Shown one piece after another: positions 9,946 to 21,050 of a stretch of 64,000 bases of DNA. Position numbers and translations under genes: made by a program. The stretch comes from Fimbriimonadaceae bacterium. Its GTDB lineage: Bacteria > Armatimonadota > Fimbriimonadia > Fimbriimonadales > Fimbriimonadaceae. Below the pieces are notes generated by a model that made no database searches, was not told the DNA's origin, and saw nothing but the letters and a program-made list of their open reading frames with translations. Where the stretch lies: the NCBI GenBank assembly GCA_020847855.1, contig JADLBH010000029.1:16424-80423 (forward strand), read 5' to 3'. How positions within the stretch are numbered: the first letter of the stretch is position 1; the number at the start of each line of letters is the position of its first letter.

Positions 9946-10814
9946 TTCACTCCGAGGCTCGCGGGCCCGCCTCCACGTCCCTTGCGGAAGAGCAAGGCGA
10001 CCAAGGTGGCGAGGTAGGGTAGAGCGTTCCACGCCTCGGTCGGGATCGCGACCCCCAGCAAGAGCGTGCCCTGGAGCTGGAGCTGCAGGGCCTCGGTCAT
10101 ACCGAACGCGAGGCAGCCGGCGAGCGCGGGCAAAGGCCTCCATCCACCCAAGATCAGCGCGGCGAGGGCGATGAAGCCTCGCCCAGAGGTCATCCCATCC
10201 GTGAAGCTCCCGGCATTGGACGCGATCAGGCAACCGCCCAGTCCGCACAAGAGCCCTGCCGCGAGGAGCGAGACGATGCGGATGCGGAGCGGATCGAGGC
10301 CCATCTGCCTCGATTTCGAGGGCGAGTTGCCGACCGCCATGAGCCTGATTCCGCCTCGCGTCCTGGTCAGATACCAGACCAGGTAAAGGACGGCGACCAA
10401 TGCAGTGACCCAATAGGCGGCGACGGGCAGGAACACCGGTGCCGCCGCACCCTCACGATCAAAGACCCCCTTGACCAGAAGGCTCGTGCCCCCGGCTGCC
10501 AAAGCGTTGATCCCCATGCCGCTCACGATGTGATCCGCCTTGAAGTGTTGCGTGACCAGGGCGTGCACGAGGCTGAGGGTGACCGAGGCGGCCACGCCCG
10601 CGGCCACCCCTGCCCAAGGGTTCCCAGTCGAAGAGGACACTACTGCGGTCAAGCAAGCGGCCGCGAGCATCTTGCCTTCCAGGGCGATGTTCATCACCCC
10701 CGACCTTTCACTGAGCAACCCTCCCATCGCGGCCAGGACCAAGGGCGAACCCAATACGACCGTGCTCCCGAGCAGGAGGAGCAGGTCATTCATGAGCGAT
10801 CCTCTTTCTGGCAC
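9942..10814 (-). CDS. ABC transporter permease (BMP/nucleoside-type, YufQ-like)
   Basis: GGLLSERSGVMNIALEGKMLAAA and hydrophobic profile; operonic with second permease and double ATPase. Confidence 0.82.
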   Translation of the reverse strand: MPERGSLMNDLLLLLGSTVVLGSPLVLAAMGGLLSERSGVMNIALEGKMLAAACLTAVVSSSTGNPWAGVAAGVAASVTLSLVHALVTQHFKADHIVSGMGINALAAGGTSLLVKGVFDREGAAAPVFLPVAAYWVTALVAVLYLVWYLTRTRGGIRLMAVGNSPSKSRQMGLDPLRIRIVSLLAAGLLCGLGGCLIASNAGSFTDGMTSGRGFIALAALILGGWRPLPALAGCLAFGMTEALQLQLQGTLLLGVAIPTEAWNALPYLATLVALLFRKGRGGGPASLGVN

Positions 10815-11796
10815 CCGCGACCGCCGCTACCCCCAAAAGCGTCAACCCTAGGATCACTCCGCTCAAGCCGCGCGGCACCCCGAGGGTCTGGATGGAAGCC
10901 GTCCCGGTGGAGATGACCGCGAAGGCCAGAGCCGCGGGAACGAGGGCGGGGACGCCTGACACGGCGAGCATCGCGACCCCGAGCGCGTCGAAACCGTATC
11001 CTGGCGACAAGTTCGCATAGAACCTGTGCTCGTGGCCCAGCACGAAGATCGCCCCTGCGAGGCCCGCGACCGCACCGCTTGCGAGCATGGCTCCTAGCTT
11101 CACCCGCTTGGCAGACACCCCGGCGACGGAGGCAGCAGTTGGGTTCGCACCCACAAGGTTCAGCTCGTAGCCTGCGACTGTCCTCCTCTCCCAGATCCAG
11201 AACCCAACCACAACGAGGAGACCCACGACGAGACCTGAGGTCACAAGGGTTCCACTAGGAAGAGTGATCTCAGGAAGCGACGTGCTCGTTGGAAACGTGG
11301 CCGTGGTCTGCCCTTGCTGGTCTGGATCCTTGATCGGCCCCTTGACCAGGTACAAGGTCAGCAACCTGGCTATGTTGTTGAGCATGATCGTGGAGATCAC
11401 CTCGTGGCCGCCCCGGTAGGCTCGGATCCAGCCCGCAGGGAGCGCCCATAGAGCCCCGAACGCGAGACCGGCGGCAAGGCCCAGCAACATCCCGGAAGCA
11501 CCACCGAGCCGCAGGACGACCACGGCTGCACCAAGCGCGCCCACCGTGAACTGCCCGTCGGCACCGATATTGAAGAGGCCCGCGCGCAACGCGACGAGGA
11601 CCGCGGTACCCAGCATCAAGAGCGGCAGGAACTCCTTGAGGGTCCGGGTCCACGCCGCCGGTCCGCCGAGACTCCCCCGGACAAAGAACTGCGCAGTCTC
11701 GCCGAAGTCGGCACCCGTTGCGCGGACGCTCAGGAAGATCAAGACCAGGCTTGCCGCGATGAAGACGCCGTGAGTCCAGCCGAGCCGTGTCCTCAT
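10786..11796 (-). CDS. ABC transporter permease (BMP/nucleoside-type, YufP-like)
   Basis: LVALRAGLFNIGADGQFTVGALGA...GHEVISTIMLNNIA; ATG at 11796 overlaps the stop of the ATPase gene. Confidence 0.84.
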   Translation of the reverse strand: MRTRLGWTHGVFIAASLVLIFLSVRATGADFGETAQFFVRGSLGGPAAWTRTLKEFLPLLMLGTAVLVALRAGLFNIGADGQFTVGALGAAVVVLRLGGASGMLLGLAAGLAFGALWALPAGWIRAYRGGHEVISTIMLNNIARLLTLYLVKGPIKDPDQQGQTTATFPTSTSLPEITLPSGTLVTSGLVVGLLVVVGFWIWERRTVAGYELNLVGANPTAASVAGVSAKRVKLGAMLASGAVAGLAGAIFVLGHEHRFYANLSPGYGFDALGVAMLAVSGVPALVPAALAFAVISTGTASIQTLGVPRGLSGVILGLTLLGVAAVAGARKRIAHE

Positions 11797-13280
11797 TCGA
11801 CCTCCGTCATGAGCTTGCCGATCGCGGAGCGGTCCATCTCGGCCCCTCTTGGCGGGGCGACGATCTTGCCCCGGGACATTACGACGACACGGTCGCACTG
11901 GGAGAGGAGCTCGTCCAGGTCGAAGCTGGCGATGAGAGCGGTTGCACCTGCCCGACACTCGGACCGGATGGCCGCGAAGACGTCTTCGCTACCGCGGATG
12001 TCGAGTCCTCGTGAGGGTTGGAACGCCAAGACGAGCTTGGGGCTCATCTCCAATGCCCGTGCCGCTACGAACCTTTGCTGGTTGCCGCCGCTCAGGGAAG
12101 AGATCGGGTAGTCGAGGCCGCCATGGCGCGTCGCGAACCGCTCCGTGACCCTCTGTGCGATCGCGGTCGCCTGGGTTCGGTCGAGCCAGGCGGCTCGGGC
12201 AGGTCCCGGACACCGCTGCAGGCCCAGGATCGAGTTTTCCACCAGGCTCCAGGAATCCACAGCTCCTTCCTCGTGACGGTCTTCGGGAACAAGCCGGAGC
12301 CCATCGGCGATTCGGCGGGCCGTGCCCTGACCCGACCAATCCTCGTCTCGGAAACGGATCGTGCCTTCGCTGGGGAGGGTCCCGACCAAGGCGTGGAACA
12401 GTTCTCTCTGGCCGTTGCCGTCCACGCCTGCGAGCCCTACCATTTCGCCTTCGTGGAGCGTCAAATCGGCACCGTCCACAGCCCAGTCCCCACGGTAACC
12501 CTTCGCGCGCAGGCCAACGACCTCCAGCACGGGTTCGCCCGGTATAGCGCTGCCGTGATTGCGAGCCTGAACCTGCTGCCCAACGATGAGTTCGGCCAGG
12601 CTCGCAGCTTCCAGGTTTTTCACGGGTTGTGCGCCCACCTGTTTGCCACCTCGCAGCACCGTCACTTGCTCGCAGTGCTGGAGGACTTCCGGTAGCCGGT
12701 GAGTCACCACGATCACCGTCGCTCCTTGGTCAGCGAGGCTGCGGAGGCTCTGGAAGAGTCCCTCGGAATCGGCTGGGGAGAGCATGGCGGTCGGCTCGTC
12801 GAGGATCATCGTCCTCGAGCCTCGCCACAGGAGTTTGAGGATCTCGAGCTTCTGGCTCCCTGCCGGTCCGAGGCGGTCTGCGCTCGCCGCCCAGTCGAAC
12901 TCGTAGCCCATCTTCGCTGCGAGTTCTCTCGCACGCTGGATCGTGGCGCCGCGGTGGAGAGCCCATCCCGGCTCGGCACCCAGGATCAGGTTCTCCAAGC
13001 AGGTCAGTTCGGGGATGACGCTGTAGTGCTGACTGACCATGCCGATCCCGGCCGCGATCGCCTCACCGCTGTTGCGGAACGAGACGCGCGACCCAGCGAC
13101 GTGGATCGTTCCGGCGTCGGGCACCACCGCTCCATAGAGCACGCGCATGAGGGTGGTCTTGCCTGCCCCGTTTTCGCCCACCAGCGCGTGGATCTTGCCT
13201 TGGTCGGCCACGAACGAGACGCCGTCCAACGCGACGACGTCGCCGAACCTCACCGTGATGTCGTGAAGCTCGACCGTCAA
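11793..13280 (-). CDS. ABC transporter ATP-binding protein with two ABC domains (BMP/nucleoside-type)
   Basis: GENGAGKTTLMRVLYG Walker A, second domain with LSGGNQQRFVAARAL signature; probable TTG start. Confidence 0.88.
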   Translation of the reverse strand: MTVELHDITVRFGDVVALDGVSFVADQGKIHALVGENGAGKTTLMRVLYGAVVPDAGTIHVAGSRVSFRNSGEAIAAGIGMVSQHYSVIPELTCLENLILGAEPGWALHRGATIQRARELAAKMGYEFDWAASADRLGPAGSQKLEILKLLWRGSRTMILDEPTAMLSPADSEGLFQSLRSLADQGATVIVVTHRLPEVLQHCEQVTVLRGGKQVGAQPVKNLEAASLAELIVGQQVQARNHGSAIPGEPVLEVVGLRAKGYRGDWAVDGADLTLHEGEMVGLAGVDGNGQRELFHALVGTLPSEGTIRFRDEDWSGQGTARRIADGLRLVPEDRHEEGAVDSWSLVENSILGLQRCPGPARAAWLDRTQATAIAQRVTERFATRHGGLDYPISSLSGGNQQRFVAARALEMSPKLVLAFQPSRGLDIRGSEDVFAAIRSECRAGATALIASFDLDELLSQCDRVVVMSRGKIVAPPRGAEMDRSAIGKLMTEVE

Positions 13281-14141
13281 TCGTTGGATCCTACGTAGAC
13301 ATCGAACAAGGCTGCGGTGGACTCTTCGCTCCGCCCCTGCTCCTCCAACTGTCGGAGCAGGTCGTCGGCGAGCTGGGTGCCCGGTGTGGCTGCGTGCACC
13401 GAGTCGGCCTCAGCTAGCGCGTATTGCAAGTCCTTGCGTTGGTTTCGCACGCTGAATCCGGGGCTCCAGTCGCGATCCAGGATCTTGGGGCCATAGTTCT
13501 GAAACGCCCATGATCCGGCCGCCCCCGACCCGATGAGCCGGTGCGCCTGTTCGAGGTCCAGCCCGGCCCGCTCACAGAAGGCGAGGGACTCGCAGAGGCC
13601 GATGAGCGCGCCCGCGACCGCGATCTGGTTCGCGACCTTCATGGTTTGTCCGGCACCGTGGCTGCCTACGCGCTCCACGGTGCGGGCATAGGCGCGCAGG
13701 GTGGGCGTTGCCTCCGCGATGTCGTCCTCGCTGCCTCCGCAAAAGACGGTGAGAGTGCCTTTCACGGCGCCCATGGAGCCGCCGGTCACCGGAGCATCCA
13801 CGAATCGGTGACCGACCGCTGCCAGCTCCGTCGCGAGGGTCCTTGCGATGTTCGGCGAGGTCGTGCTGTGGTCCACGAACAGGGTTCCTGGTCTTGCGGA
13901 CCGGGCCAGTTCCCGAACGAGGAGGGCAACTTCCTCATCGCCCGTCACGCACGTTACGATCATGTCGCAGAGCAGTGCCATCTGGGACAAGGAGTCCGCG
14001 ATCCGTGCGCCCTTGCGTCCGATCGCCCTCGCCTTCTCGATCGTCCGGTTCCACACCGTGAGGTCGGTGCCGCTTTCCAACAGGTGGCCCGCCATAGGCA
14101 AGCCCATCACTCCCAAGCCGACGAATCCAACCCTCTGCACT
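13277..14141 (-). CDS. NAD(P)-dependent 3-hydroxyisobutyrate dehydrogenase-family oxidoreductase
   Basis: VQRVGFVGLGVMGLPMAGHLLESG Rossmann, FVDAPVTGGSMGA, GAGQTMKVANQI; GTG start at 14141. Confidence 0.87.
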
Positions 14142-14218
14142 GGCTCATTGTAGCCAAGTAGCGCGGGCGCAAGAAGAATTCTAGTTGGATGGCCGTATTC
14201 CTGTGATACGATCGAAAC

Positions 14219-15131
<913 letters not shown>

Positions 15132-15145
<14 letters not shown>

Positions 15146-15326
15146 GGCCCTCCTCGCCTTGCTCGTGCTCGTGGCGGGTTGCGGGGCTCCGCCCGACTCA
15201 CGCTCGAGCACGTATTCCAGGGAGATCTCGAACGAGATGCCCAAGGGCGACGACACGCCGCTCTTCGACCCGCCTCCCCACGTCTTGGAGCGCGATGGGG
15301 GCGGCAAGGTGCCCGACGGGGGCTAG
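15132..15326 (+). CDS. Small lipoprotein
   Basis: MTWTKALLALLVLVAGCGAPPDS: signal peptide with lipobox LVAGC; overlaps the pilin-like stop. Confidence 0.6.
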
Positions 15327-16816
15327 GCAGGCAAGGATCCGAGAGCGGAGTCGAGCCTGACCACCATCCGGTCGCGACCGAGGAAGGCCATGAGCTCGAA
15401 GAGTCCGGGCCCGATGGTCGTGCCGGTGAGGGCGACCCGGATCGGATGGACGACCGGACCGAGCTTGTCCAATCCGAGGGTCGCCTGAAGCGCTCGTGCC
15501 GTTGCCTCGCACCACGCTTCGTCCGGATCGTCGGGCAGGGCAGCGACCTTCTCGCGCAGGGCGCGGAACAATTCTCGGACGTGGGGCTCGCCGAACCACT
15601 TCGCGGTCGCCGAAGGATCCATGGCGGGCTGATCCACAAGGAAGGGCTTGCACGCCACGGAGAAATCGCTCAGTCGCGTACACCGTTGCTGGAGGAGCCC
15701 GATCGCGCCCATGAGCCGCGCCTCGTCCTGTGCGGCGAGAAGGGCCAGGCCCTCGGCAGCGGCCTCCTCGCCTTTGGCTCGTAGGAAGTCGGAGTTTTCA
15801 AGTTCGCTTGCGTATTCGCGCACCTTCCGGGTCAAGGCACCGGTGGGCAGCGAGCGCACGTATTCGCCTTGCATCCAGTCCAGCTTCTCCGGGTCAAAGA
15901 CGCCCGAGGAAGGCTGGATCCCTCGGATTTCGAACGCCTCCGACATTTCGTCGAGGCTCATGACCTCGCGGTCGTCCCCAGGGGACCAGCCGATGAGCGC
16001 GATGAAGTTCGCCAGAGCTTCCCCTAAGAAGCCAGCCCGCCGGAAGTCGAGGCAGGCGGTGTCCCCGTGCCTCTTGGAGAGCTTGGACCCGTCTTTGCCC
16101 TTGATCACCGGGAGGTGGACGAGCACGGGTGGCTCCCAACCCAGGGCACGGAACAACACGATGTGCTTGGGGGCGCTAGCGATCCACTCCTCGCCTCGGA
16201 AGACGTGAGTGATGCCCATGAGGTGGTCGTCCACCATCGCGGCAAAGTGGTAGGTCGGCATTCCGTCGGCCTTGATGAGCACAGGGTCGTCAAGGACGTT
16301 CGAGTCCACCTCGATATCGCCTCGAACGGCGTCTTGGAACGCGATGGTCTCGTCCCGGGGGATTCTCAGGCGCAGCACTCCTGGCTGACCTTCCGCGCGG
16401 GCGCGCTCGACATCGCCGGGACCAGCGTCTCGCCAGGCTCCGCCGAAATAGCCCGTGGCCAGCTTGAGGCGCGACTGCTCCTCCCGCATCGCGGCGAGCT
16501 CTTCCGGCGTCTCGAAGGCGAAGTAGGCGCTCCCGGACTCCACGAGGGAGTCTATGTAGGGCTGGTAAACGCCTTGCGCGGAGCGCTCACTCTGGCGAAA
16601 GGGGCCCTCCTGCCATTCGACGCCCACATAGGCAAGGCTCTCAATGATCTCCTCCTCGCACCCCGGAACGGCACGGGCGCGGTCCGTGTCCTCGATGCGA
16701 AGCAGGACGGTGCCTCGGTGCCGCCGGGCGAAGAGGGAGTTGTAGAGCGCGGTTCTGATGTTGCCGACGTGAGGGCTGCCGGTCGGGCTCGGGGCGTATC
16801 GCACTCGGACGGACAT
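15323..16816 (-). CDS. gltX: Glutamate--tRNA ligase
   Basis: VRYAPSPTGSPHVGNIRTALYNSLFARRHRG (HIGH-like) and GSKLSKRHGD (KMSKS-like). Confidence 0.95.
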   Translation of the reverse strand: MSVRVRYAPSPTGSPHVGNIRTALYNSLFARRHRGTVLLRIEDTDRARAVPGCEEEIIESLAYVGVEWQEGPFRQSERSAQGVYQPYIDSLVESGSAYFAFETPEELAAMREEQSRLKLATGYFGGAWRDAGPGDVERARAEGQPGVLRLRIPRDETIAFQDAVRGDIEVDSNVLDDPVLIKADGMPTYHFAAMVDDHLMGITHVFRGEEWIASAPKHIVLFRALGWEPPVLVHLPVIKGKDGSKLSKRHGDTACLDFRRAGFLGEALANFIALIGWSPGDDREVMSLDEMSEAFEIRGIQPSSGVFDPEKLDWMQGEYVRSLPTGALTRKVREYASELENSDFLRAKGEEAAAEGLALLAAQDEARLMGAIGLLQQRCTRLSDFSVACKPFLVDQPAMDPSATAKWFGEPHVRELFRALREKVAALPDDPDEAWCEATARALQATLGLDKLGPVVHPIRVALTGTTIGPGLFELMAFLGRDRMVVRLDSALGSLPA

Positions 16817-16891
16817 CCTGACAAACTTACCCTTGGACTGGGCCTTTTCTCGGGGCCGCCGACAAAGAGTGAAACCCAGGGCCACAATCGA

Positions 16892-17434
16892 ATGTCTTCC
16901 GCTACTAAGGCGAGCATGTCAGGCGAAACCGCTTCCGCTCAGTGGTACTACGTGGGTCACTATGGGCAGCTTGGTCCGCTCACCCTCCAACAGGTGGGTG
17001 AACTGATCCAAGACGGCGTTGTCGGGCCTGACACCTTCGTTTGGCAGATCGGGATGTCGGACTGGGTGAAGGCGTCGGTCTGCACCGAGCTTGCCCAGTT
17101 TGGCCTCGGCCCTTCCTCGTTCTCCGTCCCGCCTCCAGTCCCGACCGCTGGGGCTCCGATCACGTACCATCCCGCGGTCGCGACGGCGCCACCCCTGGCG
17201 CAGTGGGCGAGCAGCTCCCCAGTGAGCGACCGCAACCGGACCCTCGGCGGAGTTCTGAACTTCATCCCTGGGGTGGGTCGCATCTACCTGGCCTATCCGG
17301 CGATCGGCGTACTCCAGCTTCTCTCCACCGTCCTTTGCGGGGTCGGGGCGATCTGGGCCGTGATTGATGCGATCTATATCCTGGCCGGGGGACTGAAGTT
17401 CGATGGTTACGGTAGGCAGTTCTCGGACTCGTGA
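16892..17434 (+). CDS. GYF_2-like domain plus TM2-like domain membrane protein
   Basis: WYYVGHYGQLGPLTLQQVGELIQDGVVGPDTFVWQIGMSDWVKA (GYF_2-like) followed by C-terminal paired hydrophobic helices. Confidence 0.72.
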   Translation: MSSATKASMSGETASAQWYYVGHYGQLGPLTLQQVGELIQDGVVGPDTFVWQIGMSDWVKASVCTELAQFGLGPSSFSVPPPVPTAGAPITYHPAVATAPPLAQWASSSPVSDRNRTLGGVLNFIPGVGRIYLAYPAIGVLQLLSTVLCGVGAIWAVIDAIYILAGGLKFDGYGRQFSDS

Positions 17435-17480
17435 CCCATCTTGCAAGTACCTCTGGCGCCTCAGGGTCGTCATAGTAGAC

Positions 17481-18038
17481 ATGAAGACGAGAATCTGGAT
17501 TGTGCTCGCGATGGTGGCCGCCATCGTCACCCTGGCATTTGCCCAGGTTGTGAAGGCGAAGCCGGGAGAGACCCTCATGGTGATGCAGGTCGCGGGGAAG
17601 GGTCAGATCGTCGTCCGGCTGGAGACGGCAAAGGCCCCGCAGACCACGGCGCACATATCCGGCCTCGTGGAGCGCGGCTTTTACAACAACCAGAAGTTCT
17701 TCAAGGTCGAAAAGGAACCGAGGCCCTATCTGGTTCGCTTTGGCGACCCTGGGACGAAGACCCGGCCCGTCACCGACCCTTCGATCGGGAGCGGCGGCAG
17801 CGGGGCGAGGATCCCCTTCGAGAACACGGGCCTGCCGAACGAGGCCGGTGCGGTCGGGCTCAGCACGAGGCAAGGGGATCCAGGGAGCGGTGATTCCCAG
17901 TTCTACATGCTTCTCGCCCCCGCTCGCTTCCTCGACGGCAGCTATGCCGTGTTCGGGACGGTGGTGCAGGGCATGGAAGTCTTGCAGAAGGTCGAGCTAG
18001 GTGATCAGGTAACTTCGGTGCGCCTCGTGCGCGGCTGA
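17481..18038 (+). CDS. Peptidyl-prolyl cis-trans isomerase, cyclophilin type, exported
   Basis: Signal peptide, MQVAGKGQIVVRLETAKAPQTTAHISGLVERGFYNNQKFFKV, GSGDSQFYMLLAPARFLDGSYAVFGTVVQGMEVL. Confidence 0.87.
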   Translation: MKTRIWIVLAMVAAIVTLAFAQVVKAKPGETLMVMQVAGKGQIVVRLETAKAPQTTAHISGLVERGFYNNQKFFKVEKEPRPYLVRFGDPGTKTRPVTDPSIGSGGSGARIPFENTGLPNEAGAVGLSTRQGDPGSGDSQFYMLLAPARFLDGSYAVFGTVVQGMEVLQKVELGDQVTSVRLVRG

Positions 18039-19003
18039 TGCCCCGGATCAAGACCACTCTAGCGAAGTCCCTTGCCCTACGAATCGGCTCAGGAATGCTG
18101 AGCTTGCTTTTCGTCGCGCTCGTGACCTTCGTGGCAGGAGAGATGGCACCGGGAGACGCGGCCCTCATGCTCGCTGGCGAGAAAGCTTCGCCAGCGGCGA
18201 TCGCGAGGATCAGGACGGAACTGGGCCTTGACCAGCCTTGGCCCCAACGGTTTGCCAGGTTCGTGGGCGACGCGGCGCGCGGAGAGTTCGGCCGTAGCTA
18301 TTTTGGGGTCAAAGAGCCCGTGCGCGACGTTCTCGCTCGAGCCGTCCCCTTCACGTTCAAGCTTGCAGCGCTCGCCTTGATCGTCGCAACCCTTCTCGGT
18401 GTGGGTCTAGGTGCCCTTGCCGCGGTTTACAAGGACACGTGGATAGACCGGGTCGCGCTCACGATCGGCACATTGGGGGTGACCGTCCCCAACTTTGTCC
18501 TGGCACCGATCCTGGTGTTTGTCTTTGTGATCAAGGCGGACTTGTTGCCGGTGAACTACGATCCGCAGCTGCCCGTCGCCGAGTTCTACTATTTGATCCT
18601 GCCAACCCTTGTGCTCTCCGCAAGGCCCATGGCGTCCCTCTCCCGGCTCACGCGGGCCAGCCTGCTCGATGCGCTCCGGCAAGACTTTGTCCGGCTGGCG
18701 ATCGCCAAGGGGCTCTCGCCTTGGCGCGTGAACATCGTTCACGGCCTCCGCAACGCGATTCTGCCGGTCGTGACCTCCATGGGCAGCTCGTTCGGCTTCC
18801 TCCTCACGGGCTCGTTCATCGTGGAGCGCTTCTTCACGGTACCGGGTATCGGCTTTGTCGGGATTGATGCGATTCAGAAGCGGGACACGCCGGTCCTCAT
18901 GGCGTCCGTGCTGGTCACGGGAGCCATGTTTATCGTCGTGAACCTTGTGGTGGACTTGATCCTGCCTGTCTTGGACCCTCGGATCCGCGAGGCGAGCATT
19001 TGA
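18038..19003 (+). CDS. ABC transporter permease (DppB/OppB-like)
   Basis: Six TM, RLTRASLLDALRQDFVRLAIAKGLSPWRVNIVHGLRNAILPVVT EAA-like loop. Confidence 0.87.
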   Translation: MPRIKTTLAKSLALRIGSGMLSLLFVALVTFVAGEMAPGDAALMLAGEKASPAAIARIRTELGLDQPWPQRFARFVGDAARGEFGRSYFGVKEPVRDVLARAVPFTFKLAALALIVATLLGVGLGALAAVYKDTWIDRVALTIGTLGVTVPNFVLAPILVFVFVIKADLLPVNYDPQLPVAEFYYLILPTLVLSARPMASLSRLTRASLLDALRQDFVRLAIAKGLSPWRVNIVHGLRNAILPVVTSMGSSFGFLLTGSFIVERFFTVPGIGFVGIDAIQKRDTPVLMASVLVTGAMFIVVNLVVDLILPVLDPRIREASI

Positions 19004-19800
19004 AGCTCGGCTGGATGTTCTGGGCCGGGGCACTGTTCATGGTGCTTCTCATCGTGGTCGCCGTCGTGGGCCCAACCATGCGGCACCACTACCTTGAGCC
19101 GGTAGCCCAGCCCTTCCTAGAACCCAGCTCAAAGTTCTGGCTGGGCACGGACGAGCAGGGTCGGGATCTGTTTGCCCGCCTCGCGTTCGGTGCGCGAATG
19201 TCCATCTTCATCGGCCTGACGGTCCAGGCGGTCGCCCTGATGGTGGGAATCCTTGTTGGGGTTGCGGGCGTGTTTGCGCCCAAGTGGGTCGCGGGGCCCG
19301 TAATGAGGCTAACGGACGCGATGTTCGCGTTTCCCGACATCCTCCTCGCGATCTTGATCATCGGAATCGTCGGAATGGGCTTCTTGCCGGTGGTGATCGC
19401 ACTGAGCGTGACGGCCTGGCCGCCGGTGGCGCGGCTTGTGATGACGCAGTGCCGCGCTCTCAAAGAGCGGGAGTTCGTGACCGCTTCCCGAGCGCTGGGC
19501 ACGCCGACGATCGCCCTGGTGAGGGGGCACGTCCTGCCGCACGTCTGGAGCGTGCTCTTGGCGGTCTCGATGGTGGAACTAGCGGGAACGATCCTGAGTG
19601 AGAGCGCCCTCAGCTTCCTCGGAATCGGTGTGCAAGCTCCCGATCCCAGCTGGGGCAGCATGATCAACGTCGGGCGCGCCGAGCTCCAATCGCACCCCAT
19701 GGTGCTGTTCTGGCCCTGCCTCGCCTTGAGCCTGACCATCTTCGCGCTGAACTTTCTCGGTGACGCGCTCCGCGAGCGAAGCGATCCCCGGAACCTCTAG
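19000..19800 (+). CDS. ABC transporter permease (DppC/OppC-like)
   Basis: FWLGTDEQGRDLFARLAFGARMSIFIG; EFVTASRALGTPTIALVRGHVLPHV; overlaps upstream permease. Confidence 0.87.
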   Translation: MKLGWMFWAGALFMVLLIVVAVVGPTMRHHYLEPVAQPFLEPSSKFWLGTDEQGRDLFARLAFGARMSIFIGLTVQAVALMVGILVGVAGVFAPKWVAGPVMRLTDAMFAFPDILLAILIIGIVGMGFLPVVIALSVTAWPPVARLVMTQCRALKEREFVTASRALGTPTIALVRGHVLPHVWSVLLAVSMVELAGTILSESALSFLGIGVQAPDPSWGSMINVGRAELQSHPMVLFWPCLALSLTIFALNFLGDALRERSDPRNL

Positions 19801-21050
19801 CGCCCTTTCGCCTGCCGCAGGTGTTCGATTGCGAGGTCGAGCTGGCTGTCGCGGCCAGGCTCGCCGAGGAGGGTGTCGGTCTCGATGACGAGGGGGACCT
19901 TGATGTCGGGGGTGAGTCCACCCGAGATGTACTGACCGTCCTCGTCCACTTTGCGCTCGATGTTCCGGCCCGAGGGGAGGTAGTACCGTGCAAGGGTGAT
20001 CTTCGCGCTAGACCCGTCCACCAAGGTGAAGACCGTCTGCACGGACGCCTTGCCATAGGTGTGTTCTCCCATGATCGTGGCGTGCTGGTAGTCCTGGAGC
20101 ACCCCGGCAAAGATCTCGGAAGCGCTGGCAGACTCCTCGTTGACGAGGACGACGATAGGGAAGGGCATGGCCTTCGTCTTCGCCCTCGGGGTCGTTGCGA
20201 TCTGTTTGGAGCCGTCTCGGAGCTTCATGGAAATCACCTCCTTGCCGTCCAGGAATGCACCGAGCATTTCGCTCACGGCGGGAAGGAGCCCCCCAGGATT
20301 GCCGCGAAGGTCAATCACGAGCCCCTTGGGCCTTTGCTGGACGAGATCGTCCAAGGCGTCGGAGAACTGGATGGGGGTGGTCTCGGCGAACTGGCTCACG
20401 GCGAGGTATCCAATGTGGTCGGGCTCGATCATCTTGCCTTCGGCGGTCGGGATCACGACGACCCCGCGCACGATCTCGAGGTTCACCGGTGCTACGACTC
20501 CTGGCCTCACCACGCGGATGGAGACCTTGGTGCCCGCCTTGCCGCGGATCTTGGCGACCACTTCGTTCACGTCCTCCCCGGCCGCGTCCTCACCGTCTAC
20601 GCTCACGACCATATCGCCGGGCTTGAGGCCCGCACGCTCGGCCGGTGCGCCCTTGAAGACGGTGGCGACGCGGGCGCCAATGGGATCGGGGCTCAATCGG
20701 GCACCGATGCCGACGAAGTCGCCTTTGGTCTCGAGCTTGAGGTCCTCGGCCGCGACTGGTTCGAGGAAGTTGGTGTGCGGGTCGCCGAGCGAGGCGAACA
20801 TCCCCTCCATGGCCCGATGCTTCAGCACTTCCGCGTTGATGGGGACCAGGGACTTGGCGAGGATCGCGTTGTATTCGTGGGTGAAGAGGGCGGTGGGGGT
20901 CTGCTTGGGCTGCGGGGCAAACCCTAGTAGCCTCGCGAAAGCGTCCCGCGAGACCTCCCTGCGGGAGGCGAGATCCCTGAACGCGAACCCCGTGCAGAAC
21001 ACCGCCGCGATCACGGCAAGGGCGAAGACGACGGTGGCGAATCGTTTCAC
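19797..21050 (-). CDS. C-terminal processing peptidase (S41A), catalytically intact
   Basis: PDZ domain; LVIDLRGNPGGLL; VNEESASASEIFAGVLQDYQHATIMGEHTYGKASVQ with Ser/Lys dyad. Confidence 0.92.
   Translation of the reverse strand: MKRFATVVFALAVIAAVFCTGFAFRDLASRREVSRDAFARLLGFAPQPKQTPTALFTHEYNAILAKSLVPINAEVLKHRAMEGMFASLGDPHTNFLEPVAAEDLKLETKGDFVGIGARLSPDPIGARVATVFKGAPAERAGLKPGDMVVSVDGEDAAGEDVNEVVAKIRGKAGTKVSIRVVRPGVVAPVNLEIVRGVVVIPTAEGKMIEPDHIGYLAVSQFAETTPIQFSDALDDLVQQRPKGLVIDLRGNPGGLLPAVSEMLGAFLDGKEVISMKLRDGSKQIATTPRAKTKAMPFPIVVLVNEESASASEIFAGVLQDYQHATIMGEHTYGKASVQTVFTLVDGSSAKITLARYYLPSGRNIERKVDEDGQYISGGLTPDIKVPLVIETDTLLGEPGRDSQLDLAIEHLRQAKGR

Noticed and set aside
18038-19800. Missing binding protein and ATPases for the DppBC-like permeases as an unusual system
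   Set aside because: Components are often encoded elsewhere; no positive evidence for novelty
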